Of a stretch of 64,000 nucleotides of DNA, positions 43,088-55,637 are shown piece by piece. Within the stretch, counting starts at the first letter, position 1. Each line of letters starts with the position of its first letter. The position numbers and the translations under genes are program-made. The notes under the pieces are model-generated. The model saw only the letters and a list, made by a program, of their open reading frames with translations. It was not told the DNA's origin and searched no databases. Source of the stretch: Botrytis cinerea B05.10 (Eukaryota > Ascomycota > Leotiomycetes > Helotiales > Sclerotiniaceae); NCBI RefSeq assembly GCF_000143535.2, contig NC_037312.1:186001-250000 (forward strand), read 5' to 3'.

Positions 43088-44880
43088 AGAATCACGTGAA
43101 TGATGGAGTGAGGGGTAATTGCTGAGCAGTAAAGTGAGTTCGAAATCATCCTGACTTTTCCAGGCGTTACTTCTTCTTCATAGGTCCTCCACAAATGATC
43201 AACGGTATCTAAATAAGTAATTTTGAAACCTATTTGACTTGCGCAAGTGTTCATGACTCAAAATAGCATAAACTCCCATTGAAATTAAACACATTGATTT
43301 ATAGTCCCTCAAAATGTGCTAACCGAACAAAACTCAAAATGATAAACTTCCATTACAATCAATGGACATGCTACATATCCCAGACGTTGTAATTAAGTGA
43401 CCTTAACATAGAATCAAGGTGTGTACTTCAACTGCACAGCCCTAACTGAGCTGTACATCGTGAGATATAAGCGAGGAAAATATTCGGGCCCCAGTGTTTG
43501 TTTCATAGCAATCCGGACTACCTGTCTCTTTCGGGCATTCAAAGTCTTAAGGCAGGAATGCCGACCTTAGCACTACAAGTTGTCAGCCAGTTGATGGAAG
43601 ACAGAGATCAAAAGCGCTTTCAGGGACCCAGTAAGCTCAAATGGACACGTTGATTAGATTCTTCTACATCGTTCGTAGCTAGAGTTTCATAGTCTAGACC
43701 GTGGAGCTCCGGAAAACGTGGAGGTCAAATAGAGTTCTGACTTGACGCGGCTTTGCATGTGGATGCTCGTCCTGCTACGACTAGGAGAGACGGAATTGGC
43801 AATCTGACCCTGAATATACACAAGCCACCGACCTAAACTGCACTCTGTTTTAATATCATGCCGTTCGATCCAGTGCTAATAAACTCTGGCACACGATCCG
43901 GGCTACAGTAGTGGTGGAAAAATGCCCGACTAAAAGCGGCATTGACCCCGCAATACACTACGATGAGCTCCTTCGTATAACCTTACCGAAGTCTTCCAAC
44001 TACCTCTTTCTTTAATCCTTGAATATATCACGCTCAACGAACGTTTTTAGAACGTCGATGCACCTTGTAAATAGTATCCTGCAAGGCTCGTCAAAAACAG
44101 CTTGAAGTTGAGGAACTATTGACGATCAATGGGGGGTGCACGGTGTTGAGGGGAAAGAGGAGGGCGGAAATAGCTCGGGATTTAACGTCGGTCTTTCGTT
44201 TGCTAGTAAGCTCTTCATCAACTTGGCAGAAGTCTGCAATGCATTGGCAACCAAGAACATAAGCTGTGTCACATTCAGAAGATACTACAACTCAATTGGC
44301 TTCTTTTTCAACTCTAGGTACTTGATTGGAACTCTAAACGTTGCCCGCATATGTGAACCCGGACTGCGGGGTAAACTCAAAGTGTTTTAGTTACGACGGC
44401 AGATCGCATTTCCCCGCGTCGACCACACTCCCCAGATTCTAAATGTTCTATTCGAATATCCGATGGCGTTCTCCTCTCCTTGTGCTTGCTTGTGTGGGTG
44501 TACTTGAGCTGCACCCCTAAATTTGCGCATCAATCACAGTTGTCGTCCGTCAAGCCGGCATCGTCATGGTAAGACATGAAGAGGGGTAGAAACGTTAGCT
44601 ATGATTCAATTGCTTTTGTTTTGCTGCCCCTGTGTTCATGGACCTCTAGGAAGCCAATGGTCGCCAATTTATTATGCAATGTTATCACCTACGAGGTGGA
44701 AATATAGCTGATGCTACACGAAGCCTCTGCTTTTGTTAATCCGGGCATCCGGAGCCAAGGGGTATAAGAGATTGAGAGTAGAAAAGGCTGCGTGTTCCCT
44801 CATATTTGTGACATTCTTGATCAACTTCATAAATTGAAATTAGCATTCAACATCGACAGAATTGGTATAAGACAGTGAAA
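43088..44880. other. 1.8 kb upstream region of the alcohol oxidase gene
   Basis: No gene is supported; frames at 42886-43254 (-) and 44136-44390 (+) lack motifs. The right end holds the oxidase promoter with a TATA box. Hexamers matching the degenerate CreA/Mig1 site (SYGGRG) occur, for example GCGGGG near 44367 and CCGGAG near 44750. They would fit glucose repression of an alcohol oxidase, but such hexamers are common by chance. Confidence 0.45.
44763..44768 (+). promoter_or_regulatory. Probable TATA box of the alcohol oxidase gene
   Basis: TATAAG lies about 115 bases before the ATG at 44881, preceded by a GC-rich stretch and followed by an AT-rich leader. Confidence 0.45.
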
Positions 44881-47520
44881 ATGACGATCCCAGACGAGTT
44901 CGATATCATCGTCTGCGGTGGTGGAAGCACCGGCTGTGTGATTGCCGGCAGGTATGTCTACAATGTTTCAGATATATATTCTCGTCAGCTAGATACTGAA
45001 AGGCTCGCAGACTTGCAAACCTCGACCACAATCTACAAGTTCTCCTTATTGAAGCTGGAGAGAGTAATCTCAATAATCCATGGGTATTTCGACCTGGAAT
45101 CTGTAAGACTTATGCTATATAATCTCTATTGCATTCAACTAATAGCTTTAGACCCCAGGAACATGAAGCTGGATAGTAAGACAGCATCGTTCTACTACTC
45201 TCGACCTTCAGAATGGCTCGCCGGTCGCAAAGCTGTTGTTCCATGTGCACATATCCTCGGCGGAGGGTCTTCTATAAACTTCATGATGTATACGCGAGCT
45301 TCTGCTTCCGATTATGACGACTTTCAAGCCAAAGGATGGACTACAAAAGAACTCATTCCTTTGATGAGAAAGCATGAAACATACCAGCGGGCATGCAATA
45401 ACAGGTTGGTGAGAATGTCCCTAGTCAATTCAAACCTCTGACACTTTCAGGGACCTTCACGGTTTTGATGGGCCAATAAAAGTATCGTTTGGAAACCACA
45501 CCTATCCAATTACTCACGACTTCCTGCGTGCTGCCGAGTCTCAAGGTATCCCAACAACTGATGACTTACAAGACCTGGTTACTGCACAGTAAGTCCTAAT
45601 CGTATTGCATTATTCCAATACTTACAATGATACTAGTGGTGCCGAACATTGGTTGAAGTGGATCAATCGAGATGTAGGTACACCTTTCTTCTCAAAGAAT
45701 CATAAATCTTACATCATTTCCAGACAGGTCGACGTAGCGATGCCGCTCATGCCTACATTCATTCCACTAGGGCCGTACATTCAAACCTTCACCTTATGTG
45801 TAACACAAAAGTAGATAAGATTATTATCGAGAATGGTCGAGCTGTCGGTGTTAAAACTGTGCCAACAAAGCCTCTTCACCCAAATGTAAGTTGTTCTGTC
45901 GAAACTGATTGAATATTTCTGACATAAATCCCAATAGCAACGTTCACGTACTTTCCGTGCACGAAAGCAGATCGTCGTTTCAGGTGGCACGCTCTCATCG
46001 CCCTTGATTTTGCAAAGAAGTGGTGTTGGAGACCCAAAGAAATTGGAAAAGGTTGGTGTCAAGCCTATTGTTGATCTACCTGGTGTTGGTCAGAACTTCC
46101 AAGATCATTATTTGACATTCTCTGGTATTTATTCTTGCCTAAAATTTCGTTGGTATCCACCAATGCTAACAATTAATAGTCTACCGTGCTAAGCCCGGAA
46201 CTGAAAGTTTTGATGATTTTGTCAGAGGTGTCCCCGAAGTTCAGAAGGCAGTATTCGACGAATGGAATCTCAAGGGTACTGGCCCACTTTCGACGAATGG
46301 TATTGATGCCGGTGTCAAAGTTCGTCCAACTGAAGAGGAGTTGAAAGAGATGGACAGCTGGCCAACGCCCCATTTCAGATCTGGTTGGGAAAGTTACTTC
46401 AAGAACAAACCTGACAAGCCAGTTATGCACTACTCGGTAATTTCTGGCTGGTTCGGTGACCACATGTTGATGTAAGTTTTCACTTCTAGATCTTACGAGA
46501 ACAGACTGATCAATTGTTAGGCCACCTGGAAACTTCTTTACAATGTTCCACTTCCTCGAATATCCATTCTCTCGCGGCGAAACTCATATTGTATCTCCGG
46601 ATCCATATGAAGCACCAGATTTTGATGCTGGCTTCATGAACGATGAGAGAGACATGGCACCAATGGTTTGGGGATACATCAAATCTCGTAACTCTCTCCT
46701 TCATTGAGGTTGTTCGTGACAACAGAGCCGTACACTAATAATCTAATACAGGTGAAACTGCCCGTCGTATGGACGCCTATGCAGGAGAAGTACAGAATAT
46801 GCATCCATTCTACGCATTTGACTCCCCAGCTAGAGCCAAAGATATGGACTTGTTGACGACCAAGGCATATGCTCTGCCAGGAAACATTACTGCAGGTATT
46901 CAACATGGTTCTGTAAGTTCTATCTTCTATACTCAATATTTATTGTCCTAGATCTTTGAAAGCTGACGAAACATAGTGGTCAATGCCTGTGGAGCCAGGA
47001 AAGCCTCCACAAATTTCATACCTCAACAGTAACCAGCGAGATCTACAAGAAGATCTCAAGTACAGCACTAAAGATATCGAGCATATCGAAGAATGGGTAA
47101 AGAGACATGTAGAGACAACTTGGCATTCTCTTGGTGTAAGTCACTACCCATTGAACCGTATATGAAAATTTACCTAACACAAATTAGACATGTTCCATGG
47201 CACCCCGCGAAGGAAACTCCATTGTCAAACATGGTGTTCTTGACGAACGTCTTAATGTCCATGGCGTCAAGGGTCTGAAGGTCGCTGATTTATCTATCTG
47301 CCCCGATAATGTTGGATGCAATACCTGTATGTCTCTCTCCTAAGTCGAAAACAGGTACATCAACTAACTTGCGACAGTCTCAACTGCTCTTCTCATCGGA
47401 GAGAAATGCTCTATGCTAGTTGCTGAAGATCTTGGTTATAGTGGCAAGGCACTTGATATGAAAGTACCCAACTATCATGCTCCGGGTGAGCTGAGTGGTA
47501 TTGCTACTTCTCGTCTTTAA
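44881..47520 (+). CDS. AOX1: Peroxisomal alcohol (methanol) oxidase, GMC family
   Basis: Thirteen exons give 666 residues: 44881-44951, 45011-45102, 45152-45404, 45451-45588, 45637-45673, 45724-45885, 45938-46124, 46180-46471, 46521-46687, 46752-46912, 46977-47135, 47188-47326, 47378-47520. The enzyme oxidises short alcohols, chiefly methanol, to aldehyde with O2, making H2O2. The FAD-binding [44 protein letters not shown] and [16 protein letters not shown] (GMC signatures) are intact. So are the catalytic TWHSLGTCSM His and CPDNVGCNT Asn. The blocks [17 protein letters not shown] and [27 protein letters not shown] are those of yeast AOX/MOX rather than of other GMC enzymes. The C-terminus is SRL, a PTS1 peroxisome signal. 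In plant-associated fungi the substrate could be methanol from pectin. Convergent with the next gene. Confidence 0.97.
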
Positions 47521-47969
47521 TTTCGTTTTTCGATGGTAATGTGGATATGAGGGATCGATCACAAATTTCAACTGTTATCTTAATATTGCCACTCATTCAA
47601 GGGTTAATAGCGGTTTTGGTTGTTTTTTGTCAATATATGTTAGTGTAGTTACGAATTAATGAATATTCTCATTTTTAGTGAAACAATAAGTCTCTGAGTT
47701 TTTTGTCATTTCATTTCAACTGTTGGAGCTCAAACTTCATATCACACTGACCATTCTTTCAATCTAAGATCATTTGTAAAGACGCTTTGGCAACAGCCCA
47801 TAAAAAGTGAATCATGTCAATAACAGATGGAAATAAGGCAAATCCAGCTATTGCATTGTCGAATTTACCTGTCTAATTCGAGTATACTCTTTATTCCAAA
47901 TCAATTCTACCATATTTCCATCTAAAATTTCATTTCATCATGCCTCAATGGCTCAGTAGCACGCTGATC
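47521..47969. other. Convergent 3' intergenic
   Basis: About 450 AT-rich bases between the stops of the alcohol oxidase (+) and the IDO-like gene (-); probably just 3' UTRs. Confidence 0.55.
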
Positions 47970-49631
47970 TCATGCGCCAGCACCAACAGTTCCAATATTC
48001 GCTGTTTCTTTTAATCTATCCGCTAGCATATCATCCAGAGGCTTCAATGCATCATCCAGACTCTTGGTATTCGAGTTCTCAAGAACAGATTTACCAGCTG
48101 TCATTACAAGACGTTCAGGAGCTGGCTCTTGAAGATACGACATTACGCGTGCGCGATGGGCTGCACGAAATACCTAGTGATGATATATCAGCATGAAATG
48201 TCCACAAGTAGAAGAGACTGATTAGCTATTAATCATGGAAAAGAAATATACACACCTTCAGCTGATTGACCATCTTCGCAAACTCCTCTTCGATCTCCGT
48301 TTCTGCCTTCTCCCTCGCCCCCATCACGAAACTATATTTCTTAAGCACCAAGCATAACTCTCGTTGTCTCACAGGTATGTATCTCTCCATATTCTCATCT
48401 GTCAAATACCTATCCATACCTAAGAACGAATCTAGAGCTTGGAAGAACAAGACATGATTTCCAGAAAGTCCATCATATTTCACGTATTCTCCATTGATTA
48501 TTTTTCCAACGCCCCATCCTTGGAATCCCTGAACGTAGGAAAGCCAGACGGAATGGGAGACGCGGGATTCAGTGAGATTTTCGTAGAATACGAGGAAGAG
48601 ATCGCGGAGACGCATGTTGATGGTGCGGAGGTGGGGGAGGCAGGTGTTGGGGGAAGAGGAGGTGTAGGCTAGGACTGAGAGAACCATTTCGTGGTAGATG
48701 GGGAAAGCCTGAAAGGATTAGTATTATATATAAAAAATCAATATGAAGGGTGGGACTTACAACAACTTCAAGATCATAGAACATCTGAAAGAAAACTTCC
48801 TCGGATGATCGGATCAAATGGGACATTCCGACATTGATTCTATAGATTCTTTCTCCCTTCGTATTGAAGTTCAGTAAAACATTGGATGTATTATTTCCTG
48901 CATCAGCGTCCACACCAAAGTTTCGCTGAAGATATGGCCACGGTGCGTCAAGCTCAGATGGGAACTCGACGATTTTCTCCAATTGTGCTACTTTGACCAC
49001 AGGAATAGTTGCCCACCTGAGTTTCTCTTAATACATGTTCGCTTATTGAAAGTGATACAGCATACCTGTATGCATGACGACAAACAGCAACACAGCAATA
49101 AAACCCATTATATGCATCTCTGGGAAAGAGATCCCAATTGCCAGCTTCCACCACAGCCAAAATGGCCACAACTTGGGGAATATTAATCTGCTCCATCAAT
49201 GACTTCCGCATCATTGATCGATATTTTTCGCGTCTTTTATTATTGACATCATCATCTAGCGAGGGCGGGGCCGCGGAAAGAAGAGGGATGAGTTTGAAGT
49301 AAATTTCTTTGTACGGGCGAAGAGCCAAGGGCCACGCTTCATGATTTGCATTCGGTGGCCAAGCTCCTGCACCGTCTGTTTCAACCAGCCTTGACATAAC
49401 GGCGGCCACTTCATGTTGATTTTGTAGATTTCTCAAAGCTTGATATTTCGAGACATTCTCGTTCTCGTCGATCTTTTCCTTGACTTTAGTTTGGATCGGA
49501 ACTATCACTGATATCGGGACTTTATTTCGCGTGCTGCAGATTCTGATGAAATTTGCCGAAGCAAAAGCTAGAGTGGAAGCTAGAGCAGCTATGAGAAAGA
49601 TTAACTCAAACATCTTACAGAAAGTTGTCAT
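47970..49631 (-). CDS. Indoleamine 2,3-dioxygenase/PrnB-like (DUF1864-type) heme protein
   Basis: Four exons (49631-49066, 49016-48761, 48708-48256, 48173-47970) give 492 residues. The C-terminal half follows the indoleamine-dioxygenase superfamily pattern: WLSYVQGFQGWGVGKIINGEYVKYDGLSGNHVLF-type substrate loop, ALDSFLGM, MERYIPVRQRELCLVL, then VFRAAHRARVMSYL. The His (about 431) is in the position of the proximal heme ligand. The layout is closer to bacterial PrnB/DUF1864 proteins, which act on tryptophan-derived rings, than to canonical fungal IDO. Unusually, the N-terminus begins with a hydrophobic helix (MFELIFLIAALASTLAFASANF), suggesting a membrane anchor. A second ATG at 49613 removes six residues before it. 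The final exon was found by splicing and supplies the heme His and a further 60 residues. Substrate unknown. Confidence 0.72.
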
Positions 49632-52110
49632 AGAAACTCCGTTGTTGACTATTGGAATATCCTGGTTGAAATGAATTTTGAGAAAAGATAATGTTAGAGC
49701 AAAATTTAGACAGAATTTGTTAAAAAGGGCTAAAGGTTGATGCTATTTCAGTCCAGCTTAAGATTCTAGTTCTTATACTGGTCCACCAGCCTCATCTTGC
49801 ACGATTGATAAAATATTCGCGTAAGCCCCTTCATTGGCGACGTTTACGTGTAACTACAAGTCTTTTGTTTGATTGGGTCGACGAGAGAGGAATAGCTCAA
49901 TGAACACAACATGAACTTGGCTGAAGACTTCAGCAGATAGCACAGCCTTGACGGAAGAGTTCGTGCATCTATCCATTAATGGTAGTAGATTCCCCGCACA
50001 CTGGCGAAAAAAATCATCGATACGGCAGTCCTAGCCAGTGCCATGTCTCAACTAAGACGCGAAATATTGTAGGCATCTTTCGAGAACTTAAGATGGCAGG
50101 ATAATTCCCCGAGTAAGCTTATTCTGAAAACCCTTTCCGACTGTAAGGACTTCACGTGGAGACAAGACCCGTTACAATTTAGTAACGTCATTCCTTATAC
50201 CCCAAGCAAACAGGTAAGCATGATCCATTTTCATAGTATGTTTTATCCCACATGAGCCGAGTGTTGTTTTATGACCGTATTTACTTCCCTCACATGAGAG
50301 TAGAATCCTTCAATCTGTTTCAAGGAAGGGGAGCTGAAGCCTCCATGATTTCTTTTAGTGGGAAACCCTAACCAACAGGTCCAAGAACTCCTGACATATG
50401 CATTGCAGAAATCTCAGCTTACGCCTAGCCAAAGCCTTGAAGGATCTGAGAGAGTGAAAGATAGTGTCACCATACTGAATAGCTATTGAAATAATGTGAA
50501 GAGACGCCAGAACAGGCTATGTGCCATAAAATTTCTGGGCGAGACAAACGCCAATCAAGGGTGTACAATTAAAAGCCTCAATGCGGTTAGTTACTGCACA
50601 GGAAGATCTAAGGATCTATTGTAGGTAACGTCACCCTTACAGACTCCTCATCTGTTGCACTGAAAAAATTTGGGCTCGTACGGGCAAGACAATAGTTTTG
50701 GTCGATTGCCAGAGCCCCATTCTTTTCACCATCAAAAAGCCCTCACTAGGAAACAATAGAATTAAAACAAAGCATTCAAATTTGCTCCGGTCCGGAATAC
50801 ACACTTGCACTGATGCCCGAACAATTGAAAAACGTCCAAAAAAGTGCTCGTGTGAGATTCCAGAGATGGCTCCGGGTTCGTAAGGTACATAAACCTGCGC
50901 AAATGAATATTTCGGAAGTGTAGAATTGAAAATTACAGAGAATAGTACGCTTCTAGTATAGAGGCCAAAGATACTCGGCCAAGAGTGAGATGAGATCCTT
51001 CGAACAAGCCTTTTGTTGGTCGAAGTGCGAAGGTATCATTTTGATCGATGCCTCTTTGCCGATCCTTTCTTCCAGTGACATCTTTTGATATCTTAAGGTT
51101 TGATCCACCGTATGAGTTTCTGTATTTATGTTAAATCTTGAGAGGCAAAACAAGGGATGAAGGATAAATCTTATACAGCGTTCAGACAATGAATTTGGCA
51201 GGTGCCGAGAATTGAGCTTCTTCGGGTATGACAATGCAAGTTCATTTGCGAGACTTTTCCGATTGTTTGCATGAACGAGATGTGGTGTATGCACCAGAAA
51301 CCACACACTCAGCCCTGTTTTTTGTCTATATCTGCTCGACTGATAAAAATCGGCTGATAGGTAACATATCCAAAATTGGTACAGTTGATGACTTCTAGAG
51401 CACTTTTTTTGGTGTCTTCAAATCCCAAGTGAGTAGAATTTAACGGCACAACTTCTTCATTGTGATAGGCTATACCAGTTTCCCCACATTCACCATTTGA
51501 ACTTGGTTCACATAGTTATGCTGATTTCAGTCAGGTTTGTAGTTCCACAACAGAGTTAACCGAATATGCAAGTAAGAGGTTCAAACGTAATCGGGTCATC
51601 ATAGAAATTTGTCTTGCGGTAGATTTTGTCGGACAGTAGTTGCCATACTAATGGCTATCAGGATTCTTGGCTTCAATAGAGTATGACCCGACACCGGAGG
51701 AACTATCACATAAGCCAGCAGGAGCTGAACAGGTAACCTGAAATTTTACCTCGAGGTGAAAGAAACTGCGAGAAACGTGAGAGAACAATACTGCCCAAAA
51801 TCTAAGCACTAATTTGGTATACTCCAATTCACAATCGAGCCATATGTGAAGCTTAGTGAATAATTGATCACCAGTAATGTGCAAATTCATACACTGTGTA
51901 AGCATAATGTAACCAAAAATAAGAGATTTGTTCTGGCTGTTTTTGAAAGAAGCTCATGTGAAAGTGCTACAAGCTACACACATTTAGAGTTGGTAGTTGT
52001 ATGGCTAAGCGACATAAAGACAGTGAAAATTTAACATCTTTTACAAAATGTGATTTGCGACGTAATAAAGTGATTATAGAACTATTCGTGTGCCTCGAAG
52101 TATCCTATGG
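49632..52110. other. 2.5 kb intergenic region, no gene supported
   Basis: Between the IDO-like gene (-) and the methyltransferase stop (-). Frames at 50953-51306 and 51648-51905 (-) lack motifs and do not splice into anything recognisable. No repeats longer than a few units are evident. A decayed gene or element cannot be excluded. Confidence 0.45.
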
Positions 52111-53167
52111 CTATGCCTTTCTTGCAATAGTGACGGTATACTTCTGGTACAAGCCCTCCTCAGAACTGATGTCATGAAGACATGCTCTGGTTAATGTCTC
52201 CAATTTCTCCCCACTAATGTCAATAGCTCCAAGCATTTTGCGAAGTAATTCCGGATACTGTGGTATCAATTTAGCTTGGACATATCTCGCCATTGCTTGA
52301 CTTTTAGGCGTTCTGCTTGACACCGAAAATGAAAACTCAAAACTTTGGACGTTGATCACTTCCAAATCGCAATCTGTCATAAGTGCTGCTGCCCCAGAGC
52401 CAGAAGTTGTCGATAATCCGGACTTTTGAGCCCCGGATAAAATTGCTTTGTGCCACTCCCAATCGTCGCTCACACACTCTGAGGTCCCGACGCGATAAAA
52501 TTTCCAATCTAAATCCTGATGCTCAATTATGCCACCAGACCTCAAAGCATGTGACGTGGTTGAAAAGTACTTTGGCCAGTTGCTGATGCCTAAGAAAAGC
52601 ATGCGGCCGAAGACATAATCCAATTCTCCCGGTTTGAATATCTCGCGGCTTAAAATACCACCATCAGGTTGGTTGTAGTCAACATCCAATACATTTTCTT
52701 GAGCCCAGACCACATTACCCGGTGCCATTCTCCTTGACTCCTCTGGAACTGGGGTTAGGTCGAGACCGTAAATGGTGGCAGATGGCAAGATGGTAGCAAT
52801 CTGGATGGTCGCTACACCAGTACCACAGCCAATACTAGAACACCCAAAAGTCAGCAATCCCATGAAGCATGCAAGTGAGTCCCTCAATTAGCTCATTCAT
52901 AATTTAAGAACCAACCCAACTTACTCAACCACCTTGGAGATGTTATTCAGTGTTTGCAATGGAGCCAACAGAGGAAAGCCGCCAATCATCTCGACAATAG
53001 CAGCTGCCTGAGTATCAAGTCGATCCTGCTCAATGACACTGCGGCAATGATATTAGTAGGACTTTCAGCGATTGAAGACAATGAACCTACTCGTTTGCTT
53101 TTGGGAGCACATAAGCCGCGGACGTGTTATGATAGCGCTGTTGGCTGTCAACTTTAATTGCTGCCAT
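52111..53167 (-). CDS. LaeA-like SAM-dependent methyltransferase
   Basis: Three exons (53167-53091, 53038-52925, 52834-52111) give 304 residues. The N-terminal YHNTSAAYVLPKAN with IEQDRLDTQ is the usual lead-in of this fungal class I methyltransferase family. Motif I is VVDIGCGTGVATIQIA (about 61-76) and becomes complete only after the second intron is removed. GLDLTPVPEES is the acidic loop after strand beta2, LDYVFGRMLFLGISNWPKYF motif post-I/II, and ALRSGGIIEHQDLDWKF the strand beta5 region. Relatives include LaeA-type regulators and many tailoring O/N-methyltransferases of secondary metabolism. I see nothing that assigns the substrate. There is no signal peptide. Divergent from the MFS transporter across 0.71 kb, an arrangement common for co-regulated cluster genes. 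Confidence 0.88.
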
Positions 53168-53881
53168 ATTGGAGTTGCGATTTGTGGTATTTTGGGAAAG
53201 TGATAATCGACTAGGGAGTAGAAATAGAATCAATCGCAGTTAGCATTGTACGTTTTGCAAGACAAATCTTGTCATTTGTATTTGAAGGTGTTGGAGTTGA
53301 CACTCGAGGCTCGTACTCGAGGCTCGTCCCACGGCGGTCGTGATGAGATGGAATACTGCATCTTCGCCGTGTAATATTCATGAGAGGCTGAGCACCGTGT
53401 ATGCAGATATGTATGCAGATATGTATGCACCTTTGGATTATTTAGGAATGTAGAAGGTTAGGAGTTGCTTGGCATGAGGTTCTAGGAGGGGATGACGCTA
53501 GTACTATTAGAGCCTAGCCTCAGAATGTCCTCGGCATCCCACATATCGCCAGGCCATCCAAAAAATCCACCCATGTGTTAGAACTTGCAAATAATGTTAG
53601 AAATCATGGCCACACAAACCCCTCGGCTCAATATTAGATAGGTTCTGTATCTCTCGTGTGGGGTGAGCAGGTATTGTTGCGGCTGCATTCATTAGCCATC
53701 AATAGGTACTAGGTGAAATATGCAAATATGCCTACATTTCGAGACTCCTCAGTCCATCGTATCTATGCTGTGCAAACGACCAATTCTTCTTGATAACTAT
53801 CTGGCCTGATTCCATACAACTACGGTGCAAAAAGTTTTCCAGCTTGTCTCTTCTTCAATAGACCACAACACTTCACCAATT
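53168..53881. other. Divergent promoter region of methyltransferase and MFS genes
   Basis: Contains a direct duplication of a CTCGAGGCTCGT-type string near 53308-53332 and a 12-base tandem repeat (separate entry). No gene is seen. Confidence 0.5.
53397..53429. repeat. 12-base tandem repeat GTATGCAGATAT
   Basis: The unit occurs twice exactly, followed by a partial third copy (GTATGCA). It lies in the region shared by two divergent promoters. Confidence 0.8.
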
Positions 53882-55637
53882 ATGGAGCGCCCTACCAGCG
53901 AGAGTACTATCATGATGCCCTCCCGCTCACCACCTGCTTCAGGAGAAGAGAACAACAAGGAAAGCTATAATGCTTCTCCTTCGAGTGATGCATTTCTCGA
54001 ACATGGTAGTAGTACACCGCCAAAAATCGAAATGCCCAGTCTGCTAAGACAGAACGTCTTCATGGTTTTTATCACCTTAACCCAACTAGTTCAAATGATC
54101 CCTTTGGGGGCCGGTATTAATTCTAGTTTTGCTATTGGAGCATCATTGGGAGCAACAGAAGCTCAGTCGGTTTGGATCGTTGCCTCGTACCCTTTAACTC
54201 AAGGAACTTTCGTTTTAATTGGTAAGACCACCCATGAGATTGCATCGTTATGTAAAAGTCGGCATGAGGATAGCTGACATGTCGTTATTTTTAAAGGAGG
54301 TCGTCTAGGCGCCGTCTATGGCCACAAGAACGTCTTCACCGCTGGTTGTGTTTGGTGGACTCTCTGGGCATTGTGTGGTGGATTTTCCGACAATTTGATA
54401 TCGATGTGTATCATGAGAGGATTATGTGGAATAGGCGGTGGTCTGATGATACCAAATATTGTGGCTTTGCTAGGTATCACTTTCCCGCCTGGAAAGAAGC
54501 GAAATTTGAGTTTTGCTTTATTTGGCGCCATGGCACCAGTTGGCGCTGCTGGTGGATCTCTCATCGGTGCGATCATCATCCAGCTTTCTGATTGGAAATG
54601 GCTCTTCTTTATGCTGTAAGCTGCCTTGATACTTCATGAGTCTCACTTGCTGATAGTAATTAGTGGTCTACTTGGATTCGTTGTTTACGGAGTTGCTATC
54701 ATGGCAGTTGATGCGGATATTCCCATTGATCCAAGAGGCACCGTGGACTGGATTGGCTCTTACCTGGGAGTCGCTGCTCTTATTCTTTTGAACTTTGTTT
54801 GGAAGTATGTTGTGGAAGTTCATTATTATATACAGAAAAATCTAACATTTTCACAGCCAAGCACCACTTGTTGGATGGAACAGTCCTTACGAGATCGCAC
54901 TTCTCCTGGTGTCTGTCCTTCATTTTGCCGGCTTCGTATACTGGGAAATGAAAGTCGCCAAGGAACCAATTCTACCATTCAACATCTGGAAGGCCCCCTC
55001 ATTCGGACTTTTGATGTTGACCGTTTTCTTTTCCTTCATGAGCCTGGGTATCTTCTTTTGGTACATGAATGCATATATGCAAAACATTCGCGGAGACAGT
55101 CTCATTCTTACTGGTGTGCAGTACTTGCCACTTACTATCGTTGGTTGTGCAACCGCTTTTCTCGCAGCGTGGCTGGTTCCTCGAGTATCAGCACAGGTCA
55201 TAATTGGCTTGGGATGTTCGGCAATGGTCATTATCAACGTCCTTCTTTCAACTATTCCTGCAAATCTCACTTACTGGGCGATGGCATTTCCCGCAATGTT
55301 CATATCGGCTTTTACCATTGATCTGATCACCACCAGCGCTCAGATCATCGCATGTAACACCGTTTCAATGAAGCATCAAGGTGTCGCAGGTTCATTAATA
55401 GGCACACTCCTTGGTTATGGATTGAGCACTGGTTTGGGTATCGCTGGAACTGTAGAGGTGAACACCAATGACAATGGTGATAATCTTCTAAAGGGTTATC
55501 ATAGTGCCGCATACTTGGGAGTCGGTTTGGCAAGTGTTTCCCTCATTATGAGCGTGATCTTCATACGCATACCGAAAGATACCCGGGAGGGTTGGGCGGA
55601 GGATGACACGCATGCTAGAGAGCAAGGTCAGCTTTAG
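53882..55637 (+). CDS. MFS drug:H+ antiporter (DHA2-type, 14 helices)
   Basis: Four exons (53882-54221, 54297-54615, 54664-54804, 54857-55637) give 526 residues. A Ser/Pro/Glu-rich cytoplasmic N-terminus of about 60 residues precedes the first span (QNVFMVFITLTQLVQMIPLG). MFS motif A is GGRLGAVYGHKNVF after span 2, and the antiporter-type motif C is the FGAMAPVGAAGGSLIGA helix 5. About 14 hydrophobic spans run to the final YLGVGLASVSLIMSVIFIRI. Homologues export toxic compounds or the products of secondary-metabolite clusters. All four exon joints keep the membrane segments intact. It sits head-to-head with the methyltransferase gene, consistent with export of a methylated product, which is inference. 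Confidence 0.92.

Noticed and set aside
44136..44390. 84-codon frame upstream of the alcohol oxidase
   Set aside because: No motif, and it lies within the presumed promoter region; no splice connects it to the oxidase.
47941..47990. String resembling a tRNA D-arm and anticodon (ATGGCTCAGTAGCACGCTGATCTCATG)
   Set aside because: It overlaps the stop codon of the IDO-like gene, and no T-arm follows with the right spacing or pairing.
50698..51905. Scattered frames between the IDO-like and methyltransferase genes
   Set aside because: I tried to read them as exons of a decayed gene, but no consistent protein family emerged.
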